64,000 bases of DNA from Bombyx mori (lineage: Eukaryota > Arthropoda > Insecta > Lepidoptera > Bombycidae): positions 1,384,001 to 1,448,000 of the forward strand of contig NC_085133.1 of assembly GCF_030269925.1 (NCBI RefSeq), read 5' to 3'. The notes below the pieces were generated by a model. It saw only the letters and a program-made list of their open reading frames with translations, searched no databases and was not told the DNA's origin. The translations under genes and the position numbers were made by a program. Within the stretch, counting starts at the first letter, position 1; each line of letters starts with the position of its first letter. Below, piece after piece: positions 33,611-43,885 of this stretch.

Positions 33611-34750
33611 ATGGGTAGCCTTTCTTTCTACTATCCAATCGAGACTTCGAGTCTCAAGATGGGTAGCCTTTCTTTCTACTATTCAATCGAGACTTCGTGT
33701 CTCAAGATGGGTAGCCTTTCTTTCTACTATCCAATCGAGACTTCGAGTATCAAGATGGGTAGCCTTTCTTTCTACTATTCAATCGAGACTTCGAGTCTCA
33801 AGATGGGTAGCCTTTCTTTCTACTATCCAATCGAGACTTCGAGTCTCAAGATGAGTAGCCTTTCTTTCTACTATCCAATCGAGACTTCGAGTCTCAAGAT
33901 GGGTAGCCTTTCTTTCTACTATCCAATCGAGACTTCGAGTATCAAGATGGGTAGCCTTTCTTTCTACTATTCAATCGAGACTTCGAGTCTCAAGATGGGT
34001 AGCCTTTCTTTCTACTATCCAATCGAGACTTCGAGTCTCAAGATGAGTAGCCTTTCTTTCTACTATCCACTCGAGACTTCGAGTCTCAAGATGAGTAGCC
34101 TTTCTTTCTACTATCCAATCGAGACTTCGAGTCTCAAGATGGGTAGCCTTTCTTTCTACTATCCAATCGAGACTTCGAGTCTCAAGATGGGTAGCCTTTC
34201 TTTCTACTATCCAATCGAGACTTCGAGTCTCAAGATGGGTAGCCTTTCTTTCTACTATCCAATCGAGACTTCGAGTCTCAAGATGGGTAGCCTTTCTTTC
34301 TACTATCCAATCGAGACTTCGAGTCTCAAGATGGGTAGCCTTTCTTTCTACTATCCAATCGAGACTTCGAGTCTCAAGATGGGTAGCCTTTCTTTCTACT
34401 ATCCAATCGAGACTTCGAGTCTCAAGATGGGTAGCCTTTCTTTCTACTATCCAATCGAGACTTCGAGTCTCAAGATGAGTAGCCTTTCTTTCTACTATCC
34501 AATCGAGACTTCGAGTCTCAAGATGGGTAGCCTTTCTTTCTACTATCCAATCGAGACTTCGAGTCTCAAGATGAGTAGCCTTTCTTTCTACTATCCAATC
34601 GAGACTTCGAGTCTCAAGATGGGTAGCCTTTCTTTCTACTATCCAATCGAGACTTCGAGTATCAAGATGGGTAGCGACCAGGTCGACAGTTCTGTTGGGG
34701 TCTTAGTTACGAATTTGACGACCACCTCAGTCTTCATAAGAAAACAATAG
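33593..34750 (+). other. Open frame through the satellite, probably not a gene
   Basis: From the ATG at 33593, 385 codons are open because 48 is divisible by three. The frame encodes 22 repeats of MGSLSFYYPIETSSLK with small variants (G or S at position 2, P or S at 9, L or I at 15). It then has a 27-residue unique tail ending KQ. A repetitive protein is formally possible. However, the frame begins in SINE sequence, has no signal peptide or known domain, and is explained by the array length. I annotate it as a by-product. Confidence 0.35.
33611..34666 (+). repeat. 22-copy 48-bp tandem array derived from Bm1
   Basis: Exactly 22 units of 48 bp (1,056 bp), nearly identical. Each reads ATGGGTAGCC, then TTTCTTTCTACTATCC, then a GAGACT-TCG-AGTCTC hairpin and CAAG. 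The unit aligns with the Bm1 segment from GGTGGGGCAGCC to TATCTCAAGG. In Bm1 that segment is flanked by similar sequences (GGTGGGGCAGC and GGTGGGTGGC) that could seed duplication. Variant units form a higher-order pattern: units 3-6 are repeated in order as units 7-10 (192-bp block), while units 12-18 are homogeneous. This points to unequal exchange. Confidence 0.88.
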
Positions 34751-34902
34751 GCAGAATGGTGAAACATGTTGTAAGATTATCTAGAATCAAATGTTCAAGC
34801 TTTATTAAGGCATGCAATTGAGAAACTCAAGTAAATAGGTTAATACAATTGAAAAAAATCTTCACACAATATCCACAAAATAATCGCGCATTTTACTTTT
34901 TT
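34751..34902. other. Unassigned sequence
   Basis: No feature seen except a short AATAGGCAGAATGGTG piece (34744-34759) that could be a Bm1 scrap. Confidence 0.3.
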
Positions 34903-35035
34903 TTTATTGCCCCTGTAGACAGAAGAGCACATACGGCCCACCTGATGGTGAGTGGTTACCGTCGCCCATGGACTGCAGCAATGCCAGGGGCAGAGCCTAG
35001 CCGCTGCCTACCAAAAAGCCGCTGCCTCCCAAAAA
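34903..35035 (-). repeat. LINE 3' tail family C, copy 1
   Basis: On the minus strand it ends GGGCAATAAAAAAAAAG and contains GGCTCTGCCCCTGGCATTG and CCATCAGGTGGGCCGTATG. Other copies lie at 46594-46722, 48440-48541 (plus) and 57869-57989 (minus). It is probably the 3' end of a non-LTR retrotransposon common in Lepidoptera; only the tail is present in each case. Confidence 0.65.
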
Positions 35036-35734
35036 TGTATGTACATAGGTACGAATTTTTATTTATGTATGATACAGTGATTTATTTTGATACGTACTTA
35101 GCTTGAAAACGTTACGTAAACATAGCTTTCACAAAGTCCACCGAAGCTTACACGTAAACAAAAACCCCGCCAATACACAAAGGTCAAATAGACAAATGAA
35201 ATGCTATAAAATTTTAATTTGTTAATGGTCACGTTGATTGGATTCCGAGCTTCGGGACGAAAGCTCGTTTGTTATCAGTTCAATGAAATTTGGACTTTCA
35301 CGAAGCTTCGTACTCGAAGATTAAACGGCAAACGTCCAAAGGATCTGTTTTTTAATTCATGCGTATTTATTAATTGCCCTAAGATTGATGTTTAATTCGT
35401 TTTTTGGATAATTAAATGCAAGCTATCATTCTGTAAGAAATAAAGCTTCCTAATGTAATTAAAACTACCTTAAAGCTTTTATCTTTTAATATTGTTTTTG
35501 GTATATTTCCGACGTTCCAAATTATTTAAGAATTTTGTGGTCACGGACGTATTAAGTCTTATACGTCGACATTTGAATATTGTGCTAGCTAACAATAACA
35601 AACTTGTGATTAAACCGTATAATAAAATTCTATTATTATATTTAAAACTACTTTTACGGTTTTAAAGTAAATAAATTTAAAAAAATTATAACTTAAAACT
35701 ATTTTTACGGTTTAAAAGTAAGTATATAAAAAAA
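35036..35734. other. Unassigned AT-rich stretch
   Basis: No gene or recognised repeat. Confidence 0.5.
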
Positions 35735-35882
35735 AAGACATGCCCGCTGAGTTTCTTTCCAATTCTTCTCGGGACGGAGGCTAGTTCTGGTGAATTGGCG
35801 GTAGTTCTTTTGACGTTCAATAAGTATGTACTTTAATTTATGTTGAATAAATTTTTTTTGATTTGATTTGATTTGATTATAA
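35735..35882 (+). mobile_element. LINE 3' end with (TTTGA)n tail
   Basis: CCGCTGAGTTTCTTTCC, GACGGAGGCTAGTTCTGGTG and TTGACGTTCAATAAGTA precede a TTTGATTTGATTTGATT run. This is the typical 3'UTR and pentanucleotide tail of a lepidopteran non-LTR retrotransposon. The coding part is missing. Confidence 0.6.
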
Positions 35883-36055
35883 TTAAAATAAATTTTACGG
35901 TCTACGACTCGCCAAGACCGAAAAAAAAGCCTACAAATATATTCACTGTTTACACTGCGGGAATCGAGAGAAGAAAACAAAAACATTCTTATCTGTCATA
36001 AAGAGCCCGTAGATATGAACATAAAGGTATACACCTCAGTCTGAAATAACTCAAA
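35883..36055. other. Unassigned flank of the LTR element
   Basis: Ends in the GCCAG that is duplicated after the LTR element at 44252. Confidence 0.4.
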
Positions 36056-36060
36056 GCCAG

Positions 36061-36426
36061 TGTTCGATTCGAACCCAGCGACCTCGTGGCAGCCTAGGGC
36101 TACGGAAACCAGCACGAGGTGCGCGTCGAACATGTGCCGCGATTCGCGGCGCCGTATGTACTATTTTAACAAAATATCATGCAATCACTCACCGGAACCG
36201 ATGCCTTCGTCTTCTCACGCCGTATCACTTAGGGAGAAGGGTATAGGGCAGGAATGGATAAGGATTAGCGATGATACACAACTTTAGCGTAGACCGTCAA
36301 TACACAGGTACCGTCCCGTTCGAGAAGCAAGACAAAGTGACAGATGTCAAATCGCGAAGGCACCGTCAAATCGCGACCCGTGTTGCCGTGGTAAAAATTC
36401 AAAAACTAACGGATTGGTTTCGAACA
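36061..36426 (-). repeat. 3' LTR of the BEL/Pao element
   Basis: 366 bp, TG...CA. Its ends form the short inverted repeat TGTTCGA/TCGAACA. It matches 43886-44251 without a difference that I can find. Confidence 0.93.
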
Positions 36427-36581
36427 GTCACCCGCCCGGACAGGTCCCCTACCTGTCCCTAATCAACTGGCAGCCGGGACAACGTTGTGACCGCTCGTTT
36501 GAGAACCGAATCCCCGACCAGAACCTCTGCAGACCGAGGGGTCCCATCCTTACCGGGAAACAGATTAACAATGCGCCCCCT

Positions 36582-37158
36582 TTTTTTTTTTTTTTTTTTT
36601 TTTTCGGGCGGAAATCCTCATGGACTACCTCCGCCTGGGGAAAAGCGAAGGGGCGTGCCGGACTCCTACCGGCTAAAACCACCCCGGTGTCCACCCACAC
36701 GTGCGCGCAGGGCCGCGGGAATCCAAATTCTTCCGCAGCCCCACACCAGTGCTGGCCCGGTCTATCCAGGCCTCGTCTCCTGCACGGAGTAGTGAGGCGT
36801 TCAGCTACTCCGTGCATCGCCTCAGAGGCACGCGCCGACACCCGCATGCGCCTCCGTCTCAGGTCCATCGAATAGGGGGCGAGGGCTTTCCCAAGTCCCT
36901 CGCCCCTGGACCCATTCATGGGGGGCGGAAAAGGGCGTTGTCCGCCCTTGTCCTGCGCCCGGTGCGCCTTCTGCGGCCGGGAAAGGGAGTCGAGATCTCC
37001 CTCTCCCGTTCCGCAGTTTATGGAAATGTTTTTCTTGCATGTTCTTAGAAGACAGTGGCTATGAAAAGCGCACGGTCTGTGGAACCATGCGAGGATGCGA
37101 ACTAAGGGACTCTATGCTGACAGGCAGAAGGCTAGAGTATTGGGCTAATTAACGCGTC
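36582..37158 (-). mobile_element. 5'-truncated poly(A) retroelement inserted in pol
   Basis: 577 bp flanked by a 15-bp TSD, AACAATGCGCCCCCT (36567-36581 and 37159-37173). The left end is a T run through 36604, a poly(A) tail on the minus strand. The insert is GC-rich, without a complete ORF, and resembles a 3'UTR of an R1- or Jockey-type LINE. The 156-codon minus frame here reads through the poly(A) as polylysine and is not a gene. It cuts the last ~35 codons off pol. Confidence 0.85.
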
Positions 37159-40100
37159 AACAATGCGCCCCCTACGCCAACGCAGTGGCGGCAGGTTAGC
37201 ATCCTTAACCAACACAAGGTCACCGACGTGAGGGGGACTGGTTCTATCCGTCCACTTAAAGCGCTGCTGGAGCAGATGTAAATACTCAAGGGACCAACGT
37301 TTCCAAAAATCTTGGGACATCTGCTGCAACATCTGGTATCGCCTCAACCGTCCAGGCTTGATATCCGAGAGGGGATACTCCGGCAACGCATTGAGTGGCT
37401 GTCCTATCAAGAAATGGCCTGGAGTTAACGACTCCAAGTCATTCGGGTCTGAACTGAGCGGGCACAACGGCCGTGAATTAAGTACCGCTTCAATTTTACA
37501 AAATACCGTAGTTAACTCCTCAAAGGTGAGCGAGGTTTGCCCTATCACGCGCATCAAGTGAGTCTTAGCCGATTTTACTACTGCCTCGAAAATTCCACCC
37601 CAGTGGGGGCATCCTGGAGGACTGAAGGTCCACCGAATACCGCGACGAGAGAGGGCCGTTTCAATATCCACCTGGTTATTGTTCAAGAAATTTACTACAT
37701 CCCGCAAGTAACGGTCCGCACCTACAAAATTCGTTCCGTTATCGGAGCGTATCAATTCGGGTAAACCTCGACGGGACACAAATCTATCCAAGCTCGCAAT
37801 AAAGGCTTCAGTTGTAAGGTCGGCAACAACTTCAAGATGTACAGCTTTGGTTGAAAGACAGACAAAGACGCACAGATAAGCCTTAATTAACCTAACATTC
37901 CGCAAACGTGAAGCCTTGATCATGAAGGGCCCAGCGAAGTCCGTACCAACTCCAGAAAACGGCCTGATCTTCTTCACTCTGTCTGGGGGCAGATCTCCCA
38001 TCTGAGGCTGCATCGTAGACGCCTTAAGCCGATAACAGGGTAAACACCGGAAAAGGACGCTCCGAACCGTACGACGCCCTGACAGAATCCAAAATTCCCT
38101 CTGGAGGGATGCCAACAACGCATTGCAACCGGAATGCGAATTTGCGATGTGGCGATCCATCACCAACAGGTCAACTAACTGGCTCTTCTTGGGAAGTAAA
38201 AGAGGATGGCGCGCCGAATAAGGTAAATTTGAGTTACTTAATCTACCTCCCACTCGAATCAACCCCTGGCCGTCTACAAAGGGGCTAAGACGAGCGATAG
38301 CTCCACGAAGCTTAGGGCGCTCAGTCCTTAGCGCCTTCAATTCTGAATGAAAGCTGGTGGCTTGCACAACTTCAATTAATTTCAGCAGCGCCTTCTTCCG
38401 CTCGATGGGACACACAACAGGTGTCATATTGCGTTGAGACACCGACAAACGACAATTCCGAATAAACCTCAAAATCCAGGCGGTAACCTTAACCAGCTTG
38501 TCCAAGGAGCTATAACGGTTGATGAGCAGATCCAAATCCAACCCCTGAATCACTCCTCGATCCTCGAACTGCGCAGGTGCAGCCACGAGACCTGGAGGAA
38601 CTCCTATGCGAGAGGGAGGCCACTGAGAAGCCTTCATGGTGAGCCACTGGGGACCCCACCATAACTGATGATCAACTATTTCCGATGCTAAGCATCCCCG
38701 AGAAGCGCAGTCCGCCGGATTGAGCTCACCAGGCACGTGTCTCCATGTTAGAGGGACTTCAGAACCTTGAATCTGGGAGACACGGTTGGCCACGAAAACT
38801 TCAAGTGTATGAACCGAAGCCTTCAACCAGCACAACACTATCTGGCTGTCTGTCCAAGCATAGACAGTGTTTTCTAAATCAATAACCGACCGTAAACTAG
38901 TAGCTGTATGGTTTAACAACCTAGTCAACAGAGCGGCACCCGACAACTCGAGCTTCGGAATCGTCATGCGTGTCCGAAGCGGAGCGACCTTACTCTTAGC
39001 TAACACCAACCGTATATCAACCCTTCCAGTTGAAGAAACCGTTCGCAAGTATACCGCAGCTGCGAATCCGCGTTCCGAGGCATCCGAAAACCCGTGGAGA
39101 GACGCCTTGTATTTGCCCGCAGGAACCAGCTTCCGAGGTATTGACACGTGGTTAATATCAGGAAGAGACGAGAAAAAGTTCAACCAATCCTTCAATAGGT
39201 CACCAGCAATCCCCTCGTCCCATGACAGGTTAGCAGACCACAGTCGCTGCATGAAGCACTTTAAGAGAAAGGTGACAGGAGCGATCCAACCGTTTGGATC
39301 GAAGGTTCGAGCAATTGTGGAAAGCACCGTTCGCTTAGACCATACCTTTGGATTTTCCAACTCCACCCGATAGGTAAATTCGTCTTGAATCGGACGATAT
39401 TGAATCCCTAGGACCGACAGCATGTTAGGGTTATCGACATTCTCGAAAAGATGGGGATCCTGTTGAAACTCCGTTGGCAAACCAGTCAACAACTCAGGAC
39501 AGTTAGACAGCCATTTTCTCAACTCGTACCCGCCCCTGCTCAAAAGGCGGATCAGTTCATCCTTGCGTGATAAGGCCTCTTCGACACTGTCGGCGCCCGT
39601 ACATACGTCATCGACATATAGGTCCCGTTCCAAAATGTCCGCAGCACGAGGGTAGTGCAACCGTTCCCTCACTGCCAGCTCCCGCAAAGAACGAACCGCC
39701 AAATATGGACTCGACCGCAACCCGTAAGTGTTCGTGTTCAGTTCATAAATTTTTATGGGCTCATCTGAGCTTTCACGCCAGAGAATGAGTTGATACCGCC
39801 TATCCTCCGGATGAATCACCGTTTGCCTGAACATCATACGGATGTCTGCCACGAAAACGATCTGGTGCCTGCGGAAGCTCGTCAGTATGTCTGAAATGTC
39901 CCGGTTCAGCTTTGGACCCGAATGGAGACACTGATTTAACGAGACGCCGGAGGAGGTCGTGACCGAACCGTCAAACACGACCCTAATTTTACCGTTAGGA
40001 GTTTTCAAAACCGCATGATGAGGCAGGAAACAGTGCTCCGTAGCACTCCAATCTACCTTGGAAACCGACATGTGACCTAAGGATTCATACTCCCGCATAA

Positions 40101-40944
40101 ACTCTACATATTTCTGCCGGAACACCGCGTCGCGCCTCATGCGTCTCTCCATTGACAAAAGTCTAGTCTCTGCTGCCTTCCTCGAACTGCCTAGCAGTGG
40201 GCGATTCGCCCGAAAAGGAAGTCTTAACAAGAACCGGCCCGAATAGAGACGACCCGTATTATTCTGGTAAAACAGCTCACATTCCTCCTCATCCGGGTTA
40301 ACTCGATAAGCTGTAGGAGGTTCTTCTAGTTCCCAAAACCGTTGGACTACTTCCGAAAGCGTAGACCCGACCAGAAAATTGTCCGATTTCCTCGCAGCGA
40401 CCGGCCGGAACGCAGGACCCAACAATACATGCCCTAATTTTGTGTCCATTGCAACCAAACCCTCCGCATGAAGAACGCGCTTCCCAGTCAGGAGCAGCTT
40501 CCCTAGTACATCCGCCCCAAGTAGTACGTCTACTGGCCCCGGGGTGTCAAACTTGGGGTCCGCTAGCCGTAAGTCTGAAGTCAATGACCGTATGTAACTG
40601 TTTACCTTCACCGGAGGGTGACGACCTATCACCTCAGGCATCACCAAAGCTGAGACTCTAAACTGTAAGCGAGGGTTGGGATTCGATGAGAAAATAAATG
40701 AAGTGTGACCGATCACGTCCGAAATTCTAACATTGCCCACTCCACGAATAGAATAAGAAGACTTGTAAATAGGATTGCCCAACCGTACTGCAAGGTTGCT
40801 CGACATAATACTGCCCTGTGCGCCGGAATCCAACAGAGCTCGAGCAAACACAGTGTTGCCATCCGAATCCAACACCCGAACAGAAGCGGTAGGAAGTAAA
40901 ACAGCTTCTGGGGCTGGGGCAACACTGCAGTGAGCGGCAATTTC
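37132..40944 (-). pseudogene. pol: BEL/Pao Pol: protease, RT, RNase H, integrase
   Basis: On the minus strand, directly after the gag TAG (40945-40947) and in the same frame. Open for about 1,270 codons to a stop at 37132 that lies in inserted DNA. Domains in order: retropepsin-like protease (LLDSGAQGS); reverse transcriptase with VADIRMMFRQ and catalytic YVDD (39618-39607); RNase H (HGFSDASERGFAAAV); integrase with an H/C zinc region (HIANSHSGC ... FRCLPC), RSDNGTNFVGA and GGIFEAVVKSAK. A BEL-type C-terminal tail (GDLVLVKDANLPPLRW) is broken by the insertion. Beyond the insert the frame would continue about 35 codons to a TAG at 36459. Family role: polyprotein for cDNA synthesis and integration. 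The catalytic core is intact, but the C-terminus is lost. Confidence 0.92.
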
Positions 40945-40967
40945 CTAGCGGGGGCCCGGGTCCCCGC
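40945..40967 (-). promoter_or_regulatory. Gag/Pol junction: TAG with adjacent inverted repeats
   Basis: On the coding strand TAG (40947-40945) is followed by GAAATTGCC. The 20 nt just upstream (40967-40948) form an inverted repeat with arms GCGGGG and CCCCGC. A perfect palindrome CACTGCAGTG lies about 13 nt downstream (40931-40922). Structured stop contexts can promote readthrough in retroviruses; whether that applies here is unproven. Confidence 0.4.
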
Positions 40968-42609
40968 TATCCCGGTCGGCGCGCGACGGAAGGTCGTAGC
41001 GTGCCAGCGGATCCCACGCTCCCACATAAGGCCCTCGTTTCCCGTCCCGCCTCATATACCTCCGTGTACGATGGCCAAACGGGCCAAACACTGGAGGGAG
41101 TCGCTCCAGCGTCGGCCGCTCCCTCAGCGGAGGGGAAAACCGTACTTCTGAGGGAAGGGGAGACGAGTGAGCAGAGCTACTCGATCCAGCAGGCGAACAC
41201 GGCCCCGCACGGGGGGACAACGTGGCCACCCCGGCGTAGCTAGTGGGCATCCGCTGGCACCCGCCCGCAGTACCTAACCCGGCGCCTCCCTGCGAAGCCT
41301 CTTCCCGAGGGTCCACGCCGCCGAATTGGCGAGGGCTACGACCGGTGCGCTCACCGGTCGGCGAGGCTGGATGACTGCGTCCGGATGACCTCGGAGTGGC
41401 GGCAGACTCCAGACACAGGAGGGCATGGTGCCGACCGTCGCAATTAGGGCACAATTGTGGCTGTGGACAGACGCTCGCCGTGTGCGGCCCAAAACAAAAA
41501 AAGCACCATCGCCGCTGGGCAACGATGTTGCGTCTACCCCTGATGCGCGTCGACCGGAACCTCGGACAGGCGGCTACGTCGTGCCCGCTCTCATGACAGA
41601 AGGCACACCGTGGGCCTCCCACCGCTGCCATGAGCGCAGTCAGTCGTTGAGACGGCCCCCTCTTATCCCCTCCCCCTCCCCTCTGAGCAACCGAAACGGC
41701 GTGGCCGGAAGCCGGCACACGCGACCCAGAGAAGGAGGGCGGTGGCATAATCTCGTGTCTGCGACTTTCGGCTTCTAAAAACGCCAGCAGACTGGCCAGG
41801 GTAGGCAGTTCGTCCCTACCTGCGTTGTCCTGCTGCTCGAATCGAGTGAGCACCTCAACCGGCAGCCTACCTGCAACAATATAAAAGAGCAGATATGACC
41901 ATTGGTCTACTGGTAGACCCAAATTGCCCAAGGCCTTAGTGGCCACCGTAACTGGATTCAGTACCTCGGCTCTGATATCGGAAGCCCGAGAAAGTTTGGG
42001 TATCGCAAACAGCCTGGCCAGCTGAGCGTCCACCAACCGTCGTTGATTTTGATATCGGTCGAACAGGATCTGGCGTGCGACCGCATAATTGTCGTTGGTG
42101 ATAGGCAAGTGTGCCACCAATTCACCAGGTTCACCTCGCAGAGCACCCCGAAGCTGAGCCATCTTATAAGAGGCAGTCAAGTCCGACCGACCATGGACCA
42201 GGCTGTCAAACAAATTGATAAAGCCGACCCACTCGTTCAGATCACCGTGGAAGATCGGCAGGTCGATGGAGGGGAGGCGTGATATGACGCCTGACGAAGT
42301 TCCCGAACCTCCATTACCACCGGATGACGACTGCTTCTTAACATCGGCCACCCGTTGCAGAATGGCATCAGCGTACTCCTGACACTGGTCCACGTCAAGA
42401 CCGATGGCATGGATCACCTCCTTCTCCACTTCGGACCCCAAAGCAACGAGGTCAGACAACCGATCGTACACTACCTCCAACCGTTCGTGCACCTGGGACG
42501 CCCTATCGAGCAATGCCGCATCCCTATCCGTTCTGTCAACCAAAGCATGAGCTGATGCGAACCATCGGAGCTCACTAGTCACCTTCCCGCGAATGTAGGA
42601 CACCGACAT
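40945..42609 (-). CDS. gag: BEL/Pao Gag
   Basis: 554 residues from the ATG at 42609 (MSVSYIRGKVTSELRWF). N-terminal helical region with coiled-coil-like heptads (residues ~30-90). A capsid-like region follows (LPIFHGDLNEWVGFINLFDS and MAQLRGALRGEP), typical of the DUF1759 Gag of BEL/Pao. Three Cys/His zinc motifs follow: CAFCHESGHDVAAC (~334-347), CFFCFGPHTASVC (~365-378) and CPNCDGRHHALLC (~386-398). A Ser/Pro/Arg-rich tail ends at TAG. It assembles the virus-like particle and binds RNA. Most BEL/Pao elements encode Gag and Pol as one ORF; here a single TAG separates them in the same frame. Either this copy carries a nonsense mutation or the stop is suppressed. Confidence 0.9.
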   Translation of the reverse strand: MSVSYIRGKVTSELRWFASAHALVDRTDRDAALLDRASQVHERLEVVYDRLSDLVALGSEVEKEVIHAIGLDVDQCQEYADAILQRVADVKKQSSSGGNGGSGTSSGVISRLPSIDLPIFHGDLNEWVGFINLFDSLVHGRSDLTASYKMAQLRGALRGEPGELVAHLPITNDNYAVARQILFDRYQNQRRLVDAQLARLFAIPKLSRASDIRAEVLNPVTVATKALGNLGLPVDQWSYLLFYIVAGRLPVEVLTRFEQQDNAGRDELPTLASLLAFLEAESRRHEIMPPPSFSGSRVPASGHAVSVAQRGGGGDKRGPSQRLTALMAAVGGPRCAFCHESGHDVAACPRFRSTRIRGRRNIVAQRRWCFFCFGPHTASVCPQPQLCPNCDGRHHALLCLESAATPRSSGRSHPASPTGERTGRSPRQFGGVDPREEASQGGAGLGTAGGCQRMPTSYAGVATLSPRAGPCSPAGSSSSAHSSPLPSEVRFSPPLRERPTLERLPPVFGPFGHRTRRYMRRDGKRGPYVGAWDPLARYDLPSRADRDSGDPGPR

Positions 42610-42632
42610 GTTACTTGCAGTTTACAACCAGA

Positions 42633-42722
42633 ACAAAAAAAAACTCAAAAAAAAATTCAAAAAAAAAAATCAAAAAAAAATTAAAAAAAAAATCAAAATA
42701 AAAATTCAAAAAAAAATCAAAG
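42633..42722 (-). other. U-rich tract upstream of gag AUG
   Basis: The RNA-sense strand has a ~90-nt run of T tracts broken by GA or CA, ending 23 nt before the gag ATG. It is probably expanded simple sequence. It could affect ribosome scanning, but I infer no function. Confidence 0.5.
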
Positions 42723-42849
42723 GAATTATTTAAAGGAGTGTACGAGTGAGCCCACCAAAATATCCTACTCCTAAGTATTTAGGTAACCTAGACCTCACCA
42801 CTGTACCAAGGACACCCCAACAAATAAGAACAAACTTAAAATTAAAAGT

Positions 42850-43335
42850 TATAAGATAGAAAATTGCTGATACCAGGTTTTGAGTTGCAACTAAACTCAA
42901 GCACACCTGGCCTCTAGACTATAACTAGAAGCTAGTCACCAAGCAGGACCCAATCAACAATTTACTATCACAAAGTATTCACACCGTTCAACGGGTAAGT
43001 CAAATAACAAAATTAAAATTAAAAATTAATTATATGATAGCAAATTGCTGATAAAAATTTGTGAATTAATTTTCAAACACTGATGGCCTCAGGACTATAC
43101 CAAAGCCAGTCACCAAGCAGGGCCCACAGTCAGCAATCCACTACCACAAATTCAAACAAGTAATTTAAATTTAGAACAAATTAAAACAAATAACAAAAAA
43201 TATATATAATAGCAAATTGCTGGTATAAGTTTTGAAATGACACTCATACACCGTTGGCCTCTGGACTATAACTAAGCTAGTCTCCAAACAGGGCCCAACC
43301 AGCAATCTACTACTACAAGTTCAACAAGTACTCCA
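42850..43335 (-). repeat. Three ~165-190-bp degenerate repeats in the BEL/Pao leader
   Basis: Three tandem units share AAATTGCTG, TGGCCTC-GGACTATA, AGTC-CCAA-CAGG-CCCA and CAGCAATC-ACTAC. They are diverged from one another but in constant order. Tandem leader repeats in LTR elements often hold enhancers or packaging signals; the role here is unknown. Confidence 0.65.
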
Positions 43336-43869
43336 GTTATATTCAATTACAAATGTGTTGCAGCTCAATTATACTAAAATATAAGTAGGAAGTGAGCTAC
43401 AATCATACACAAATTAATAATAAATTATAAACCCAAACTGTAGTAACATTCAGATTGTTACACACAACTATGCTTAAATAGATGTGGTAATCTACTGCTA
43501 TGATGAGCAGAATTAACATAAATCTGTAGTAATAGTATGAAAATAGCTGACCACTGTAGCAGCTGTGTGCTAGGTCATAAACTCAGCCAGCACAGCTGTC
43601 CAACTCACGTACAATTAGTCAGCTATGCGCAGTGGAAGCTAATAAATCAGTCTTACTATTACTAACTATTACTACTCACTAATTTTCTTAACCAGGTGGA
43701 TAGAAACACACTAAACGACCTGACCTAGGTCAGCAGAATGATAGTTTAAACAGAACCGAACCCTATGCCTACACTACTTCTGCTGACTAGTAACAAAATT
43801 AAGTGAGGTTAGACGTAAAAAAATTTACAATTCGTGGTAATTACCGTAGATTTTACAAATCTAACCACG

Positions 43870-43880
43870 CTCTGCTACCA
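43870..43880 (-). promoter_or_regulatory. Putative primer-binding site (initiator Met tRNA)
   Basis: Five bases after the 5' LTR the coding strand reads TGGTAGCAGAG, complementary to the CTCTGCTACCA 3' end of eukaryotic initiator tRNA-Met over 11 nt. Minus-strand cDNA synthesis would start here. The match ends after 11 nt, so this is likely but not certain. Confidence 0.6.
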
Positions 43881-43885
43881 GAAAT

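Noticed and set aside
33611..34666. CRISPR array
   Set aside because: Head-to-tail repeats with no unique spacers, in eukaryotic SINE-derived sequence.
36449..36919. 156-codon minus-strand protein
   Set aside because: It spans the 3'UTR of the inserted retroelement, and its polylysine stretch is the translated poly(A) tail.
40713..41027. Separate 104-codon minus ORF bridging gag and pol, suggesting a frameshift
   Set aside because: It is in a different frame from both; gag and pol themselves share one frame, so no frameshift is needed.
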